Program-made: the position numbers and the translations under genes
Part shown: positions 6,821 through 7,800 of the stretch, piece by piece
How the letters are laid out: the number at the start of each line of letters is the position of its first letter
Position numbering within the stretch: position 1 is the stretch's first letter
The notes under the pieces: generated by a model
Told to the model about the DNA's origin: nothing
The model's input: the letters and a program-made list of their open reading frames with translations, nothing else
Databases searched by the model: none
From: Candidatus Izemoplasma sp.
GTDB taxonomy: Bacteria > Bacillota_I > Bacilli_A > Izemoplasmatales > Izemoplasmataceae
Length of the DNA stretch: 7,800 nt
Assembly (NCBI GenBank): GCA_029939615.1
Contig: JAOZSP010000068.1
Coordinates: 1-7,800, forward strand
Reading direction: 5' to 3'

Positions 6821-7800
6821 ATGAAGAGATTACTTAGTTTAGTATTGATAGTTATTAGTGCTTTTTTTATGGTAGGATGTGAACTTGGAGAAACACTTGA
6901 TGATTTACCAAGCATTGCATTAAATGGGGAAAGTATTATAGAAATTGAACAATATAGTGAGTTTGTTGATCCAGGAGTGGAAGTTCTTGGTGATTTTGAT
7001 TTAGATGTAGTTGTTGATTCTGATGTTGACACTAGTATTTTAGGTGAGTACATCATTACGTATACAATTACTTATTTAGAGATTGAGTACAATGTAAGAA
7101 GAACAGTTAAGGTTGTTGAAGTTGCTGAATTATTACCTAGTATTGAATTAGTTGGAGATAGTGAAATGACAATTGAATTATATTCTGATTTTTCTGATCC
7201 AGGAGCGGTTGTTGTTGGTGACTTTGATTTAGAAATTACTGTTGTTTCTAATCTTGATGTAATTACTATGGGAGAATATACTATTACCTATACAATTATG
7301 TATCAAGAAATAGAGTATTCTGTTATAAGAACGGTAACTGTAGTAGAACATATAGCACTAGTACCTAGTATTGAATTAGTTGGAGATAGTGAAATGACAA
7401 TTGAATTATATTCTGATTTTTCTGATCCAGGAGCGGTTGTTGTTGGTGACTTTGATTTAGAAATTACTGTTGTTTCTAATCTTGATGTAATTACTATGGG
7501 AGAATATACTATTACCTATACAATTATGTATCAAGAAATAGAGTATTCTGTTATAAGAACGGTAACTGTAGTAGAACATATAGCACTAGTACCTAGTATT
7601 GAATTAATAGGTGAAGCATCAATGCAAGTGGATCAAGATACAGTATTTGTTGATCCAGGAGCTACTGTTATTGGCGCATTTGCTTTAGTTATTGATGTTC
7701 AATCTGATGTTGATACATCAGTGATTGGTATTTATACAATTACATATACAATTACATATTTAGAAGTTGATTATACAGTTTCTAGAACCGTTGAAGTAGA
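6821..7800 (+). CDS. Surface lipoprotein with tandem Ig-like repeats (3' end outside window)
   Basis: 326 codons are visible with no stop before the window edge. The start MKRLLSLVLIVISAFFMVGC is a lipoprotein signal peptide; Cys20 is the probable lipidated residue, although the lipobox MVGC lacks the preferred Leu at -3. After a short acidic linker come four repeats with an exact 76-residue period: 30-105, 106-181, 182-257, and 258 onward (incomplete). Each follows the pattern PSIEL.G....I......F.DPGA.V.GDFDL...V.S..D....G.Y.ITYTI.Y.E..Y.V.RTV.VVE. This resembles the bacterial surface Ig-like (DUF5011-type) domain, with its DPG, G-Y-ITYT and RTV marks. Repeats 2 and 3 are identical in DNA. 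Predicted role: a lipid-anchored surface protein, perhaps adhesive or structural; the ligand is unknown. It has its own promoter, divergent from the GGDEF-like gene. Any C-terminal catalytic or binding domain would lie to the right of the window. Confidence 0.88.
   Translation, partial: MKRLLSLVLIVISAFFMVGCELGETLDDLPSIALNGESIIEIEQYSEFVDPGVEVLGDFDLDVVVDSDVDTSILGEYIITYTITYLEIEYNVRRTVKVVEVAELLPSIELVGDSEMTIELYSDFSDPGAVVVGDFDLEITVVSNLDVITMGEYTITYTIMYQEIEYSVIRTVTVVEHIALVPSIELVGDSEMTIELYSDFSDPGAVVVGDFDLEITVVSNLDVITMGEYTITYTIMYQEIEYSVIRTVTVVEHIALVPSIELIGEASMQVDQDTVFVDPGATVIGAFALVIDVQSDVDTSVIGIYTITYTITYLEVDYTVSRTVEV
7136..7591 (+). repeat. Perfect 2 x 228-bp tandem repeat inside the lipoprotein gene
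   Basis: Copy 1 (7136-7363) and copy 2 (7364-7591) read identically base for base, including all synonymous positions. A further 15 bases of the same unit (7592-7606) follow before the sequence diverges. The unit is 76 codons, in frame, and equals exactly one Ig-like domain. The flanking units (6908-7135 and 7592 onward) share the protein pattern but differ clearly in DNA. Confidence 0.95.

Noticed and set aside
6616..7056. 146-codon minus-strand frame opposite the lipoprotein start
   Set aside because: It lies across the rightward promoter and the antisense of a clear lipoprotein signal peptide and Ig-like repeat. Ser/Ile/Leu-rich composition with no motif; a shadow frame.

Overview
The window is strongly A+T-rich. 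It has short intergenic gaps, strong Shine-Dalgarno sites of the GGAGG type, TTGNNN/TATAAT promoters, and TAA as the stop codon of every complete gene. Tryptophan is always TGG and no in-frame TGA is needed, so the standard bacterial code fits. Together with the protein families (FtsX-type ABC fusions, an RDD protein, an Ig-repeat lipoprotein), this suggests a low-GC Gram-positive lineage (Bacillota). A standard-code mollicute relative such as the Acholeplasma/Izemoplasma group is possible. That placement is inference; no rRNA or other marker gene is present.

Layout: (1) Positions 2-199 hold the 3' end of an ABC-F ATPase gene. (2) After a 194-base gap with a good promoter (327-355) comes a compact three-gene operon on the + strand: two paralogous ATPase-permease fusions of the MacB/FtsX type (394-2382 and 2384-4645) and an RDD-family membrane protein (4657-5310). 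(3) A perfect 16-bp hairpin with T tracts on both strands (5315-5365) ends this operon and, on the other strand, (4) a convergent gene (6431-5385, minus). That gene encodes a six-helix membrane protein with a degenerate GGDEF domain that keeps an intact RxxD I-site. (5) A 389-base intergenic region holds divergent promoters. (6) A lipoprotein gene starts at 6821 and runs off the right edge. It is built of 76-residue Ig-like repeats, and two of the four visible repeats are identical at the DNA level.

How the parts work together: the two ABC fusions probably assemble as a heterodimeric type VII (mechanotransmission) ABC system at the membrane, with an RDD partner of unknown role. The substrate cannot be read from the sequence. 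The GGDEF-like protein and the lipoprotein are divergently transcribed from the same intergenic region. A link between c-di-GMP sensing and surface-protein expression is only speculation. The best leads are the degenerate GGDEF protein as a possible c-di-GMP receptor rather than a cyclase, the recent exact 228-bp duplication in the surface lipoprotein, and the asymmetric tandem ABC pair. I see no mobile element, CRISPR array or RNA gene.
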